Shown: positions 9,513 through 22,254 of the stretch, piece after piece
Position numbering within the stretch: the first letter of the stretch is position 1
Layout: every line of letters starts with the position of its first letter
DNA from: Corythoichthys intestinalis
Taxonomy: Eukaryota; Chordata; Actinopteri; Syngnathiformes; Syngnathidae
DNA length: 64,000 nucleotides
Direction of reading: 5' to 3'
Assembly: GCF_030265065.1 (NCBI RefSeq)
Contig: NC_080416.1
Span: 69,501-133,500, forward strand
Notes under the pieces: generated by a model
Seen by the model: only the letters and a program-made list of their open reading frames with translations
Database searches by the model: none
Told to the model about the DNA's origin: nothing
Translations under genes and position numbers: made by a program

Positions 9513-11224
9513 CCATCCATCCATCCATCATCTTCCGCTTAGTCCGGGGTCGGGGCGCAGGGGCAGCAGCTTTAACAGGAAAGCCCCGACTTCCCTCTAC
9601 CCAGCCACTTCAACCAGCTCGTCCGGCGGGATCCCAAGGCGTTCCCAGGCCAGCCGAGACATGGTCTCTCTAGCGTGTCCCGGGTCGTCCCCGGAGCCTC
9701 TCGCCTGTGAGACATTCCCGGAACACCTCTCCGGGAAGGCATCTGAACCAAATGCCCGAGCCACCTCAGGTGGCTCCTCTCAATGCAGAGGATTAGCGGC
9801 TCAACGCCGAGTCCCTCCCAGATGACCGAACTTCTCACCCTATTTATAAGGGAGAGCCCGGATACCCTGCGGAGGAAACTCATTTCGGCCGCTCATATCC
9901 GGGATCTTGTTCTTTCTGTCACGAGCCATAGTTGAGGGTGGGAACGTAGATCGACCAGTAAATCGAGAGCTTTGCCTTTCGGCTCAGCTCCTTCTTCACC
10001 ACTACGGACCTTTGCAGAGTCCGCATTACTGCAGACGCTGCACTGATCCGCCTGTCGATCTGCCGCTCCCGCTGACCCGCACTCGTGAACAAGATCCCGA
10101 GATACTTGAACTCCTCCACTTGGGGCAGGATCTCCTCCTCCCTGACCCGGAGAGGGCACACCACCCTTTCCCCGACAGAGGACCACGGTCTCTGATTTGG
10201 AGGTGCTGATCTTCATCCCGACCAATTCACACTCACCTGCAAACCGCTCCAATGAGAGTTGGAGGTCACGGCTTGATGAAGCCAACAGCATCTGCAAAAA
10301 GCAGAGATTCAATGCTGAAGTCACCAAACCGGCCCCTCAACGCTTCGGCTGCGCCTAGAATTTCTGTCCGTAAAAATTATGAACAGAATCAGTGACAAAG
10401 GGCAACCTTGGCGGAGTCCGACCTTCACTGGGAACAAATTCCATTTACTGCCGGCAATGCGGACCAAACTCTCTCCAGCACACCCTCACCCTCCAAGGAC
10501 TCCAAAAAGGATGGGTACTCTGAGCTGCTGTCCGGTGCATAAGTGTAAACAACAGTCAGAACCCGTTCCCCCACCCGAAGGAGGAGGGAGACTACCTTGT
10601 TGCCTACCGGGGTAAACCCCAACGTACAGGCGCCAAGCCGGGAGGCAATAAGTATGCCCACACCTGCTTGGCGCCTTTCACCGTGGGCAACTCCAGAGAG
10701 GAAGAGTGTCCAACCCCTCTCGAGAGGATTGGTACTCGAACCCAAGCTGTGTGTGGAGGAGAGTCCGACTATATCTAGTCGGAACTTCTCTGCCTCACAC
10801 ACCAGCTCGGGCTCCTTCCCTGCCAGAGAGGTGACATTCCATGTCCCAAGAGTTAGCTTCTGCAGCTGGGGGCCGGACCGCCAAGGCCCCCGCCCAACTC
10901 CCTACGCACCCGACCCCTTTGGCCCATCCCACAGGTGGTGAGCCCACGGGAAGGGGAACCCACGTTGCCTTTTCGGGCCCGGCCACCGGTCGCTTGACTT
11001 CGAACCCCGCCGCCAGGCCTGGCTCCGGAGGGGGGCCCGGTAACTCGAGTCCATTTATATTATGCATCATAAGGGGTCATTTTGAGCCACACTTTGTTTG
11101 GCCCCTCACCTAGGACCTTTTTGCCATGGGTGACCCTACCAGGGACTTAAAGCCCCAGACAACATAGCTCCTAGGATGATTGGGACACGCAAACCCCTCC
11201 ACTACGATAAGGTGATGACTCGCC
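9513..11224 (-). mobile_element. APE-type LINE, internally deleted, minus orientation
   Basis: The 3' end is at 9513 with a GGAT-repeat tail; the 5' end is at 11224. On the minus strand, 10425-10802 translates to an endonuclease-like stretch (LDIVGLSSTHSLGS, QAGVGILIASRLG, VVYTYAPDSSSEYPSFLES), and 9893-10330 and 9572-9883 to the end of the reverse transcriptase frame (MKISTSKSE, VEEFKYLGILFTSAG, ELSRKAKLSIYWSIYVP, MSFLRRV). The reverse-transcriptase core between about 10330 and 10460 is missing, and small frameshifts split the rest. Clade not settled; it looks like a fish L2/Rex1-type element. Confidence 0.85.
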
Positions 11225-11268
11225 AAAAAGGCTCAGGACCGTAAGGGTCATTTAAACAGGTCTGATAT
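11225..11268. repeat. Right copy of the 44-bp target-site duplication
   Basis: Partner of 9469-9512, with two mismatches. The sequence from 11269 to 11822 is AT-rich, then GC-richer near 11600-11760; no gene is seen in it. Confidence 0.85.
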
Positions 11269-11822
11269 TCATTTTATTCTAGAATTTTTTTGCAAGATTA
11301 AATATAAATTGAGAGTTTTTCTATGTGCTTCCATTTTTCAGGTTTGAATCTATTAAAATAATTCATTCAAAAAAATCAACTCACAGACTAAAAAAAAAAT
11401 AAAGGGTGATGAGGTGTTCCTCATATTTTTTTTCAGGGAGGTGGCATTCCTACCCATGCATAAGATGATTATTTTAACGACATAACGTGGACTTCCACAA
11501 CAATCGACACTTCAAGGAAATGTCTAAAAAAAACTATCGGATAATGAGTCAAAACTGCTCTTCGACAGAGTCTGACTTAAAAGATTTGCTTTTCCAATCT
11601 TAAAGCATCAAAAATCTGCCACGACTGCCCGGGCTCTTTTTTTCGGCCGGTCGTCGGTGGCGGTCCTTCAAAAGTCATAGAAAGGAGGCAGCGCCTCCTA
11701 ACCGGCTGGGCTGGAGCGAAAAGTCCCAAAACGGGGACGTCAGCGCCATTTTGTAGTCAAACCAGTGACCGAGGTTTTCCAAACAACAGGACGTTCGCGC
11801 GTTGGAGGGGAGGAAAAAAACA

Positions 11823-11828
11823 TTTATT
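11823..11828 (-). terminator. Poly(A) signal of bop1
   Basis: AATAAA on the minus strand, about 36 bp downstream of the bop1 stop codon. Confidence 0.7.
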
Positions 11829-11863
11829 ATAAAAGTAACATCAGCGCACAACGGACAGCAAGG

Positions 11864-14800
11864 CTAGGTGAAGAGGCGGACGGTGGCGTCGGCGCCCGAC
11901 GAAAAGACCCAAGGTTGCGTGGGGTGAAAGGTCACGTCCAACACGCCCAGTTCACGAGCGACCGCGTGACCTTTCAGAACCTTGACCGGAACGATGAGCG
12001 GGTTCTGCAGCAGGTCACTGAAAGGAGAAGGTCGGGTTAGCCCGTGCGCCGAGACGCTCGCTCGCCCGCCCGCTCGCCCGTAGCTACTTGTAAACGGTCC
12101 CGTGGCAGACGATGACGGCGCCGTCGTCGGAGCCCGAGGCGAAGAGCGGGTAATGTCGATGGTAGGCCACGGCCCTCACCGCTTTCTTGTGGTGTCTGCG
12201 AACGGGACAACGGTGAGCCGGAGAGAGTCGCCGCCGCCGCCGTGCTAGGCCAGGGGTGGGCAAACTATTCCACAAAGGGCCACAGTGGGTGCTGGGGTTT
12301 GTTCATACCCATCATGAGGACAGCCTTTCACCAATCTGGTTTCTCACAAGTGCAATCAGTTGATTGCTGTCAGGTGCTTCTTGTTTCCACTGTTAAACTG
12401 TCTGTGCTGAATCAGTTGGAACAAAGACCAGGACCCACTGCGGCCCTCGAGGACCGCGTTGCCTACCCCTGCGCTAGGCGCTACCTACCGAAGCATCTTG
12501 TAAGGCTTGGTGGAGAGATCCAGGTCAAACCAGCTGAGTCGGCAGTCGTAGCTGCCGCAGATGATGTGATCGCCTACACGCGAGAGAGAGAGTGAGACAG
12601 ACGCGGCGCGATGCGGCGCGGCGATTCTGATCCGTCCCGTCAGACTCACCTCCCGGGTGGACGGCCATGCTGGAAATCCACTTGGAGTTGGCCTGTAGCT
12701 TCTTGGTCATCTCCTGCTTGACCAGATTGTAGATGCGCACGTAGCGCTGAGTGGCCACTAAGAAATAGGGCCGCACGGGGTGGAAGGAGACGCACTGGAC
12801 CAGGCCTTTGTTACGCCGGAAGGGATTTTGGCTGCGTCTGGTGCTGAGCTGGTGGACCAACACCTGCTGATGGCTGCAGTTGTCCGGCATGACCGAGGCC
12901 AGGTAGTCCCCTTTGGCGTGCCACGTCACCTGCTGGACCGCCTGAGACGGGGACAAAAGTTTGGTCAAAGTGGTCGCTGCTGCCGCCGCCGCCGCCAGCC
13001 GGGTTACGCCCGCACTTTGGGATGTCGGATCTTTACGCGAACGCCTCTCTGGTGCTCCTCGCCTTCCGCGTCGCTCCAGACGGCGGGCCCCGCCGCCTCG
13101 GCCTGCTCGGCCTCCCGGTGAGCGGCCAGCAGACGTTCCGAGCGCAGGACGGTCTGTCGCTCGGCCGGCGACGCCAACAGGATCAGCACCAGCGAGTCCC
13201 TGCCGAGCGGGAACGCGTCAGGGTGCGAGCGAGCGGTCGGTCGAAGCGTAACCGGAGCGCCCGTTCCTTACAAGGCGACCGCCAGTAGACACAAAGCCGG
13301 GTTGGGGTTCCAACTCACGCTCTTCACGGCTCCCCCCACCTGGACCGCCTTGACGCAGCGGGACGAACTGACCTCCCAGAACCTGACGGTGCCGTCGTCG
13401 CTTCCTGAAAAAACGGCCGTCCAGAGTCTCAAACGGCGGTCCCGCCGCAAATGTTATCCCGCTCATTAAACGCCGCGCGGTATCACGGGTCTGAGAATGG
13501 CCCGCCGACGAGTTTAGCCCGTCTGCACTTACCCGATGCCAGCCACTGTCCTGACGGAGAAACGCTAATGGAGCGAACCAGACCGCTGTGACCGCGATAC
13601 ACCTGAAGACGGAAAAGCCGAGCGTGACGCCACATCTCTGGGCCGCGTGCCTGCGTGCGTGCGTGCGTGCGTTTTTACCAGCGACTGGGTAGTGGGGAAG
13701 GGCTGCAGGTCTTTAGGTTTCGGAAGCTTCGGAATGAGGTCTTCGGGATCCACGTTGACCTACGGAGAGACGAGGGCGGCGTTAGCGAGCTGTCGAGCGG
13801 CCGGCCGGTCTCGGGCGGGTGCGTTACCCGCATCTTCCTCTGGCGGGGGCAAAGGTAAAGGTCCAGGCAGCGTTCAAATCTCTCGTGGATGAAGCGAGGA
13901 AAGGCGGGAACCTGGCGCAGGCTGGCGAACTTGACGGGAGCGAAAGGCAACTTCCTGTCCGAAGGGTCCTGCTGCTCCCACAGCGCCCGCTGCCGACCCA
14001 GAAGAAGGGGCTGAGTACCGGAGCGAGCGAGGCACTTCCGGGCGAGGCCATTAACGCAGGGGTGTCAAACTCATTCTGGTTGGCGGGCCACATTCATGGC
14101 AATGCCATCTCACGTGGGCCAGAGCGCTTTATTTTAGGCCAAATCACATTGACGGCGCTACCGCTAGTCCTACCAGTTGAAGTTAATCTTCATTGTCATT
14201 TTAAGGATATTCGCCAGTCAACTTTGGATCATTTGCTGTCGATTTGGGGGCATTTCTTCTTCGTTTTGGTGTACTTTGGGGTCACCGCGCTTGATTTGGG
14301 GGCATTCACAGTTCCCGTTCATTTTGGTGCATTTACTGTACAAACTGCCCGTCAGGGGCGGGGCCGATCGTACGTTCGACACCCCCGGCTTTACGTACCT
14401 CCTCGTCCGTGAACAGGTACTCCGGCGGAGGGTTGTAGGACTCCTGGTGTCCGGGGAGGGGGATCTTGGGGGCGGGCAGGTGCATCCTGTGTTTGGCCAC
14501 CTGGGAGGAGTCCTCGTTGCCCCATAGGTCGTAGTAGCGCCCCGGGCCGTCGTCCCGCGCTCGGCGGGGCTTGATCCAGCCCATCTTGATGGCGTGGACC
14601 AGCTTGGATACCTGAAAGCGGCGCGCGGCGTCAGCGGGCAGGATCGGCGCGCCGAGGGGCGAGCGGAGGCTACCTTTTCCTTCTCGATCAGCGACGGGAT
14701 GAAGCTGCGCTTGTCGGCCGGCCGGTTGGTGACGGGATGAAGCATGACGTCTCGGGTGAAGAAATCCACCGAGGGCTGGGGACGGCGAGGACGCGCTTTT

Positions 14801-15878
14801 AGTCGGGCGGCCCACACGGGGGCGCGCCCGGACGGCTGGGCTCACCCGGTACTCGTCGAAGTCGGCGTCTCCGAACTGCCCGCGCTGCAGCCGCTTGACC
14901 AGCGCCACCTGCTCGTCCGACAGCACCGTGTCGCTTCCGGTCTGCTTGTCGTGGACCGTTCGCCTGCGCGCAAAACCCAGGGTAGCGTCGCGGTAGCCGC
15001 TCGCCGCCGACCGTGGCGGCTCTCACCAGTAATCGGGGTTCTCCATTTTGTCCAAGAACTCGTCCAGCTCGTCCTTGTTCCTGATGGGCTTGAAAATCTT
15101 CTTGCCGTCTAAATTGTAGCCGATGTGAGGGAAGTCTTTGTACCACTCCATGGGAATGTTGCCCACCGTGTTCCTGATGTCCTGGCGAGCAAATTTGTTA
15201 AGGCCAAACGCGCTCCCCTATACGACGGAGCGGCATCTCACTTCTTCGTCCGACGAGTCGCGCTCGTATTCTTCTCTCCCGTCGTCGTTCGGACCGTCGT
15301 CCTGCGCGCGGCGACAGACAGAAGCCATAAGTTGACGCGACACACAAAATAAAAAACGGGAGCGCTAAACGTCACCTCCCGCCGCGCTCGTTCCTCATCC
15401 TCGCTGTCGCTCCCAGAATCCTCGAGTCCCGAATAAACGCTGGACTCGCTCTGGGACTCTTCCTCGTCGGCGGACGCATTCATCGGGAACATCTAGGTCA
15501 GGTCAAAGGTCTGCGTCAGCCAAGCGTTCTCCAGCGGCAAGTATCATTTCAGCACAAACATCTATTGCAATTAGCTTTTCCCAAAGTTAAATGAACACAT
15601 TTCTTGACACTGTGATGACTTCCCCAAACGGGATTCATTCATTCATTGGCCTTGCGAGGGCTCCTTGCTTTACGCCTTTTAGGTTAGTTAGGCAGACAGG
15701 CGGACAAACAGGCAGGTGTTAGCTCGCTGCTAAAACTACAGCTAACCCTAGCTCCCGGCTCGTTCGTCACCTCGTCGCGGTCGTCCTCGGCGACCCGCTT
15801 GCTTTTGTCTTTCTTCTTCTGGCCGCTTTCAGCCACTTTGTCCTCGCCCGTCTTTTCAGTCCGCCGCGTGTCCGCCAT
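11864..15878 (-). CDS. bop1: Ribosome biogenesis protein BOP1, multi-exon
   Basis: BOP1 is the scaffold of the nucleolar PeBoW complex (PES1-BOP1-WDR12), needed for processing of the 32S pre-rRNA and maturation of the 60S subunit. The start is [11 protein letters not shown] at 15878; exons then give an acidic stretch (SGSDSEDEE), the BOP1NT domain ([49 protein letters not shown]) and C-terminal WD repeats ([43 protein letters not shown]), ending [10 protein letters not shown] at a TAG at 11864-11866. Introns are short and GT-AG; two hold miniature elements (12251-12471 and about 14057-14395). The N-terminal exons have many Asp/Glu/Lys runs as in relatives. Nothing looks broken. Confidence 0.96.
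12251..12471. repeat. hAT-type miniature element in a bop1 intron (221 bp)
   Basis: It begins CAGGGGTGGGCAAACT and ends TTGCCTACCCCTG, an imperfect inverted repeat, with an 8-bp target duplication differing at one base (tgctaggc at 12243-12250, cgctaggc at 12472-12479). Non-coding. Confidence 0.8.
14057..14395. repeat. Probable hAT-type miniature element in a bop1 intron
   Basis: It starts CAGGGGTGTCAAACTCATT near 14058 and ends near GTTCGACACCCCCG, a loose inverted match. The interior has TTTGGGGGCATT-type short repeats. No clear target duplication was found. Confidence 0.5.
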
Positions 15879-15885
15879 TGCTCCG

Positions 15886-15891
15886 CACGTG
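15886..15891. promoter_or_regulatory. E-box CACGTG just upstream of the bop1 start
   Basis: CACGTG stands 8 bp upstream of the bop1 ATG. It is the core recognised by MYC/MAX and USF, and BOP1 is a known MYC-responsive gene in mammals. One six-base match is weak evidence alone. Confidence 0.35.
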
Positions 15892-15904
15892 AACGAGGCG
15901 AGTC

Positions 15905-17403
15905 GAGCGTGTCCGGATACGTCACAGCTAAACTTTATTGAAACGACAATGAGGACTCAATAGCATTTTTTTTTTTTTTAAGTTGTAAACTGATGAAAAT
16001 ATGTTTTTTTTCCGGAAGCTTCTGGTCAAAATGTATCATTTTTACGTGTTCAACTGTATTTATGTATTTTTTAATGACTTTTATTTTGCTCTGATACCCG
16101 TGTTGGTTACATCTGTGCGTGTCATTTTTTTTTTTTTTTTGGTCAACTAATGTTTTTTTGAAGCACATATTTGTATGCATGTAAGTTCAAAAAAAAAAAA
16201 AAGATTCCCGGAAAAAAACAAATGAAAAGAGAATAACAATGAGACTCATGTTGATGACGTCACGCATTTTATTTGCAGTCTCATTTTCCTTCCAATGGAC
16301 ACGTAGGAAGATGCTGATCTGATGTTGCTGTTTATAAAGTTTTACATACACAAAATGAGGGTTTCAAAGTCCACTCCATATTTTTGGCTACTTTTAAAAT
16401 CAAATTTATATATTAATAAGCTTATGCATACAAATAAAGTATTTGAACACTCAGAATTGTCTTTGACCCGTAGGGTTGTGTAGGTATACCTTTGTGTGCG
16501 TGTTTTCTAAATATGACAATTGAAGTGCCTTATCATTGAAAAGAATTCTGCCATGCGTAGTACAATGTGCCTCCTTTATTTTTGTTATCACGTGTGTATG
16601 TTTTGTTTACAATGCACAAATGTGTATTTTTTGGTGCTGATCTATATTTGAAGAAAAAAAACACGCATGGGAAGATTGTAGATTTTTAAAAAGCCAAAGC
16701 AATATTTGACAAGTTGTCAAAACAGACAAAGGCCGGCCGCCAGGTCATAGGGCAAACGTGCACCTTGATGGTTTAGGCAAAAATGTCATCGCATTGTAAA
16801 TGTACTCATATATCTACATGGTTTCACCATGCCCAAAGCACCTTTTTTAGCCCACATTCACACACCAATTGTGCTGCGGCCGTGCCAATCCGTCAAGGGC
16901 AAATTAGGCTTCGGCGCCTTGACCATCGTTGGGAATTGAACTCGAGCTACGAACTGCGCCGCGTCCGCCGATTCAAGTTGATTGGAAATACATAGGAGTC
17001 ATTTCTCTGCGTGTGTAACCATATTATTTCAATTGATGGTATTATAAACACAATGTGGTGGAATTTCAGTCAAAATGAGAAAACTTGGCTTGAATGCAGT
17101 CGCCGGTTCCTTGAGGAGGCAAAACCCAAAGATTCAAGTTGTTTTGCCCCTGTTGACATTGGCTTCCCCGTAGAGCTCCTAACATTTTTGACAGAACCTG
17201 AATGGATGAGGAAAACCAAGAATTGACTTTCACTGAACGAGGTCTCCTTTTTGGTGATGGAAAGGCCGAATGGTTCTGCGCAAGTGAAAAACCCCCCTGC
17301 ACGAGATCCAGGGCAAATTAGGTTTATTCCAGAAAACAAAAGGCACGCACGCACGCCACCTCCACCCCGTTTGACACATGGAAAACAACTTTTGCTCATT
17401 AAC
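15905..17403. other. Intergenic stretch between bop1 and cct3
   Basis: AT-rich sequence with T and A runs (15966-15980, 16125-16140, 16189-16202) and a CRE palindrome TGACGTCA at 16255-16262. No gene, RNA or clear element is recognised. Confidence 0.6.
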
Positions 17404-17409
17404 TTTATT
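17404..17409 (-). terminator. Poly(A) signal of cct3
   Basis: AATAAA on the minus strand begins only 9 bp after the cct3 stop codon, implying an extremely short 3' untranslated region. Confidence 0.65.
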
Positions 17410-17418
17410 GAAGACGTG

Positions 17419-20400
17419 TTACTCGGCCCCGGGACCCCCCGCCGCCTGATCCTTGTCCTTCTTCTTGTGCCCCGACACGATGTCGTCGATGCGCAGCAAC
17501 AAGATGGCCGTCTGCGGACAAAGGCGGCGGTCAGCGACCGCCCCGACGGAAGGGAAGTCGGCGTCCGGTCTCACCTCCACCGCCGTCTTGTACGTCTGCG
17601 CCTTGACGGCGAGAGGCTCGCAGATGCCGGCGGCCGCCATGTCGCGGAGGGTACCCGTCTCGCCGTCCACGCCCCAGGACGCGCCGTCCGCCGCCGCGTG
17701 CTTGGCCTGTCGGAAGCGCGGAACGGAAGGAGTCAGCCTGGGAGACGGAAGCCTTTCGGTCGGTCGGTCGGTCGGTCGGAAGCCGCCTGCCTACCCTGAG
17801 CGAGGTGAGCACGCGGATGGTGGAGGCGCCGCAATTCTGGATCAGCGTGCGCGGGATGACCTCCAGCGCCTGGGCGGCGGCGCGGTAGGGCCACTGCTCC
17901 ACGCCCACCAGGGCGCGCGAACGCTCTGTCAGGCGCTTGGAGACCGCCATCTCCGCAGCGCCCCCGCCCGGCAGCAGGGCCGGCTCCAGCAGCACGTTGC
18001 GGCACACCTGCATGGCGTCCTGCAGGTTGCGCTCCACCTCCTGCGAACGGGCGGCACTTTAGATCGCTCGGCCGCCGAGCGGACTTTCTGGGAGGCGCGC
18101 CGGCTCACCGCCAAGATCTCCTTGCTGGCGCCTCTGAGCAGGACGGTGCAAGCCTTGGGCTCCTTGCATTGGGTGACGAAGGCGAAGTACTCGTCGCCGA
18201 TCTTCTTGACCTCGAAGAGCCCCGCCCCCGTGCCCACGTCCTCCTCGCGCAGCTCGTCGGTTCGGCTGACGATGCGCGCGCCGCAGGCCCTGCGACGACG
18301 CCACACGGTCACGTCTCCCGCTTCCTTACCTGCGTCCGCCCGCCCGCCGCCCACCTGGCAATGCGATTATTGTCGGTCTTCCGGACGCGGCGGATAGCGG
18401 TGATGTTGGCCTTGACCAGGTAGTGCTGCGCCAGGTCTGAAAGGGGCAGAGCCGTCAGGTCGGCCTCCCGAAGGACCGGCGCGGCGCGTCAAACGCCCAC
18501 CTGAGATTCCTTTCTCGGTGAAGACGAGATCGGGCTTGACCCGGATGACGTCCTCGCACATCTGCTGGACGTACTCCTCCTCCATCTGCAGGATGCGCGC
18601 AAAGTCCTCCTCCTTGCTCATCTCGATGTCGGTCTGCACGCCGGGCAAGGGCAAGGGCAAGGTCAAGGTCCGGCGGCGGGTGGCTTATTTGGCGGCGCTC
18701 ACCTGGCTCTCGCCCTTCTTGTACTCCAGCGAGCAGTCGAGCAGCACCACGCGCGGCTCTTTGATGAGGCGGCGCATGCGCGGGTGCGTCACGTCCTTGT
18801 TAACCATCACGCCGCTCAGCACGCACGAGTCCTCGATGATGCCGCCCGGTACCTGGCGGCGAGGCGGGCGGAAGCGTGAGTCGGCGCTCGGGTCGGCCGA
18901 GCGCTCGCCGTCGTACCTTCTCTACTTTGGCGTACTTCTTGATGTCGATCTCCTTGCGGCCGTTGTCTTCCGTCTCCACGGTCAGCACGGCGTCCAGAGC
19001 CATGCCGCACGCCAGGTCCGACCAGCGGCTCAGCGCTTTGGTGTTGACGGCCGAGCGCACGATCTTCAGCATGGCCGAGCGGTCCGACGTGTCCACGGGG
19101 ACGCTGCGGAGACGGGAGCGGTCCGCAATTATGGCCATCGCGTCTCACCTGGGCCGGACCATCGCCCGACTCGACGGCCGATCCGTTCCGACACAGAGGT
19201 GGCAAATGAACGGACCCTGAAAATGGACTGGCATTCACGGCCGGCCGGGCCTTTCAGTTGAAGCCAATTGGACGACGACTTCCTTGTCATTTCAGGGTCT
19301 GTCCATTTTTCCGGCTGCTCCCTGCTCATTTTGGTGCGTTGACTGCACCAACGAGCCCGAGGCGCGACAATAACTCATGGATTAGCAAAGAAATGGACAA
19401 GTACTTGCCTAAATATTTGTACTTCCCAGTTGTAAATAAGGTCCAATTTCGTCCTGATATTTTTGTCAAGTCAAAGTAGGACATGAAGAAAAATCTGCCA
19501 TTTTTCAGACATCTTACCTCGGCTGCAACAACTCGTGGATTAATAGAGGAGTTGCCAACCAATTTGATACAGTAGTAGACTGCATTTAAGTTGGGCGGCC
19601 GTCATAAAAGATTGTTTTTGAAGGAAGTAGTCATCCATTTTGTCTTGTTACATGCCAAAAACAACTTCAAAGTCAATTGAGAGGATCACTGAAAAAAAAG
19701 TGCTGCCACAGTTGATCCAATGAAAGGAGGATGAAAGTAATCGATGGCTGCCCAGCCGACCCCCGCCGGCCTACCTGATCTCCTTCAAGGTTTCCAACAT
19801 GTCCTCCAGGGCTCGCCTGTAGGCGCCGATGACGACGGTGGGGTGCATCTGCTGCTCCAGGAACTGCTCGGCCACCGACAGCATCTCGCCGGCTTGGGGA
19901 AGGAGGAGCGTTAGCCTCCGGCGGGGCAAAGATAAAGCGGCTCCTCACCGAGGATGATGACGGACGTGGTTCCGTCTCCGACTTCTTCGTCCTGCGTGCG
20001 GCTGATCTCGATCATGGATTTAGCGGCGGGATGCTGCACCTGGATCTGCGGTCACAGAGGCGGGCGCGGTGAAAACGGCGCCGGACGGGGGGTCGACGGG
20101 CGGGCGGCCCACCTCTCGCAAGATGGCGTTCCCGTCGTTGGTCATGACGATTCCGCCGTTGGGATCCAGCAGCATCTGCGAAGATTCCGCGCACGCATCG
20201 TCGGCGCCTCCAACGGCAGCGGTCGGCGACGCGCGAGTGACTCACCTTCATCATGGCCCGCGGGCCCAGACAGGTCCTGATCACATCGGCGATGGTCTGT
20301 CGCAGACGGCGTTTAGCAAAGCGATCCTCTTGAAACAAACAAAAATCCAAGAAGACACCCTCACCTTTGCCGCGCTGATGTTTCCCGTCTGAACCTTCCG

Positions 20401-21060
20401 TCCAGACTCTCTCTTCACGTTCTGGTCTGCAAGAAAGAGGTCATCTGTTTAATTTGACAGAAGCATTTCCAAATCCTATGTGACTTGATCCAAAGCAATG
20501 ATTTGATGCTGACATTTAGTAGGTCCCGTAAAATGGTTTTAGCCATGTCGAGACTGATGGTCTCTCTCCCACGGTGACCGACTGGACTCACAAATTTGCT
20601 TTCGGTTTATGAAAGTGAGAGCAAATTAGGAACAGTGGGCTAAAATGCCATCAAATGCGGGTTTGTTTTTTTTTCAAAGCGGATTTAGTTCGTCCCAGCC
20701 AGCCACCGAGCCCAAACAGATCTCATGTCGTAGGTAGCGATGCTAACGTTAGCAGCTAGGAGCTAACCGAGGCGTCCGGATGACGGCGAGGGTGCGGCTC
20801 GGCGAGCCTCGACGGCCACGGACAGTTGCGGCAAACTGCCCGCACCGATGACGCGGGCGGCCGACAGTGGCGAACGGCTCGCTGGCTTTCTTTCGCCGAG
20901 CTAGCTTTTGGCTAACGCGGCTAACGGCTAGCTCGGCGAGGCGACTCGCTCAGCACGTGCGCGGCCGGCCGGCGCTTCGGTCGGTCGACCGACCGGCCGA
21001 CGCTTGAACCTCATTACGGACCCCTTACTCACTGAGAACGAGGACCTGTTGGCCGAACAT
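17419..21060 (-). CDS. cct3: T-complex protein 1 subunit gamma (CCT3), multi-exon
   Basis: CCT3 is one of eight subunits of the TRiC/CCT chaperonin, which folds actin, tubulin and WD-repeat proteins in the cytosol by ATP hydrolysis. Exon 1 (21033-21060) encodes MFGQQVLVLS and is followed by an intron of about 600 bp. Later exons give KRESGRKVQTGN, IADVIRTCLGPRAMMK, NDGNAILRE, the ATP-site motif EEVGDGTTSVIIL, DNGRKEIDIKKYAKVEK, MRRLIKEPRVVLLD, ILQMEEEYVQQMCEDVI, GTGAGLFEVKKIGDEYF, LLRGASKEIL, VERNLQDAMQVCRNVLLEP, VEQWPYRAAAQALEVIPRTL and IDDIVSGHKKK before the stop at 17419. Domain order and exon coverage match a complete family member. It is followed closely by its poly(A) signal. A CACGTG lies in intron 1 at 20954-20959. 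Confidence 0.97.
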
Positions 21061-21357
21061 CTCGAAAGAATGTAGAAGCAACGACGATGACGAGGAAGAA
21101 AGACGCCGGCTGACTCGAAAGCTTCTAGGCAGGCAGCAGCTCTCCACAAAGCGGGCGGGCGGATCAAGACCGATTGACGGCAGCTCCGCCAATAGAGTCA
21201 GGGAGGAGGGCCTTGTGATCGGGGCGCTAAAGCGTGCGTTCAAACATGTCCAACGTACGGCCCGCTGGCGTGGGTCCAATCCGGCCCCTGGCGCGGTTCT
21301 GCCTGACGGGCACCTTGTAGCTCATACATGAAATGCACCTAAATGATCTGGAAGCGA

Positions 21358-21782
21358 CCGGTGTTCTGCCAAAATATCCTACATCGGCGAAACGTTTACA
21401 TTAGTCGAATTTGAGACCTAAAGTACTACCGTGCGCTCTAAACTTGTTTTGGTTAGATGCATACAGGAATAAGGTACTAAAAAAATGCCTGCAGAAAATA
21501 CTTCAATGTAGTTATATCAAATAAGGACGGTTTAAACACGCTACGTGACTAATGTGGTCAACTGCTTCAAAGCTAACACAAAAAAACACAATGGTTAAAA
21601 GTATGAGAGGGTAATACATGCAAAAAGTATCTTTGAGGCTGTGAAAAGGTTCTAAATAACTCAATAAAAACAAAAATAGTGAGTAATCGCCGCCTCTAAC
21701 CGATGTGCGCATGAATGCATGCGCAAACGCCCTGAGCATTGTATAACGTTTCGCCGCGTAGTAAGGAATGGCCGAACACCGG
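21358..21782. repeat. Miniature element family B, copy 1
   Basis: Starts ACCGGTGTTCTGCCAAAAT and ends GGCCGAACACCGG, inverted repeats. It closely matches 27729-28115 over about 390 bp. The terminal repeat is shared in part with family A (CGGTGTTCTG), but the interior differs. Just after it, 21783-21880 holds ACTTCCTGT-type short units in reverse orientation. Confidence 0.7.
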
Positions 21783-22040
21783 TAAATTCCCCGAAATCAA
21801 CCAAAAGGAACAGAAATGACCCAAAATCAACAGGAATCAGCCCAGAAATGCCAACAGGAAATGATCCAAACTGTACACGAGGTGACCTGTTCGTACCCTA
21901 AAATGACAAAGGATTGACAAAAAATGAACTGCCTGCCTGCCTGCCACTGACGACGACAGACGTCCAATTTGGGCTGGCCGTGCGTGGCCCAGTCAATGGC
22001 AACCGGCGAGTTGACTTGTTTGGCCCAAAAATAAGAGTCC

Positions 22041-22240
22041 CATGGTTGCCACCTGTCCCTTGAAATAAGGAACGATCCGAAATTGGGAATTAAATGTTGC
22101 GTTCCGTATTGAACTAATACGGAAAATAAATGGATACATTTATATGCATTGTAGGCGTTTGGGGGATGTCCCTTTTTTTCTCTGCCTGTACAGCTTTGGG
22201 TGCGACCCGTATTTCCTATTTCTGAAAGGTGACAACCCTA
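22041..22240. repeat. Miniature hAT-like element (200 bp)
   Basis: Ends ATGGTTGCCACCTGTC and AAAGGTGACAACCCTA are inverted relatives (GGTTGYCACCT). No matching target duplication was seen. Non-coding. Confidence 0.5.
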
Positions 22241-22254
22241 TTATGGCGTACCGC

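Noticed and set aside
17453-18397. Long plus-strand open frame of 314 codons
   Set aside because: It is antisense to cct3 exons, whose minus-strand translation is unmistakable. The frame is open because of high GC content.
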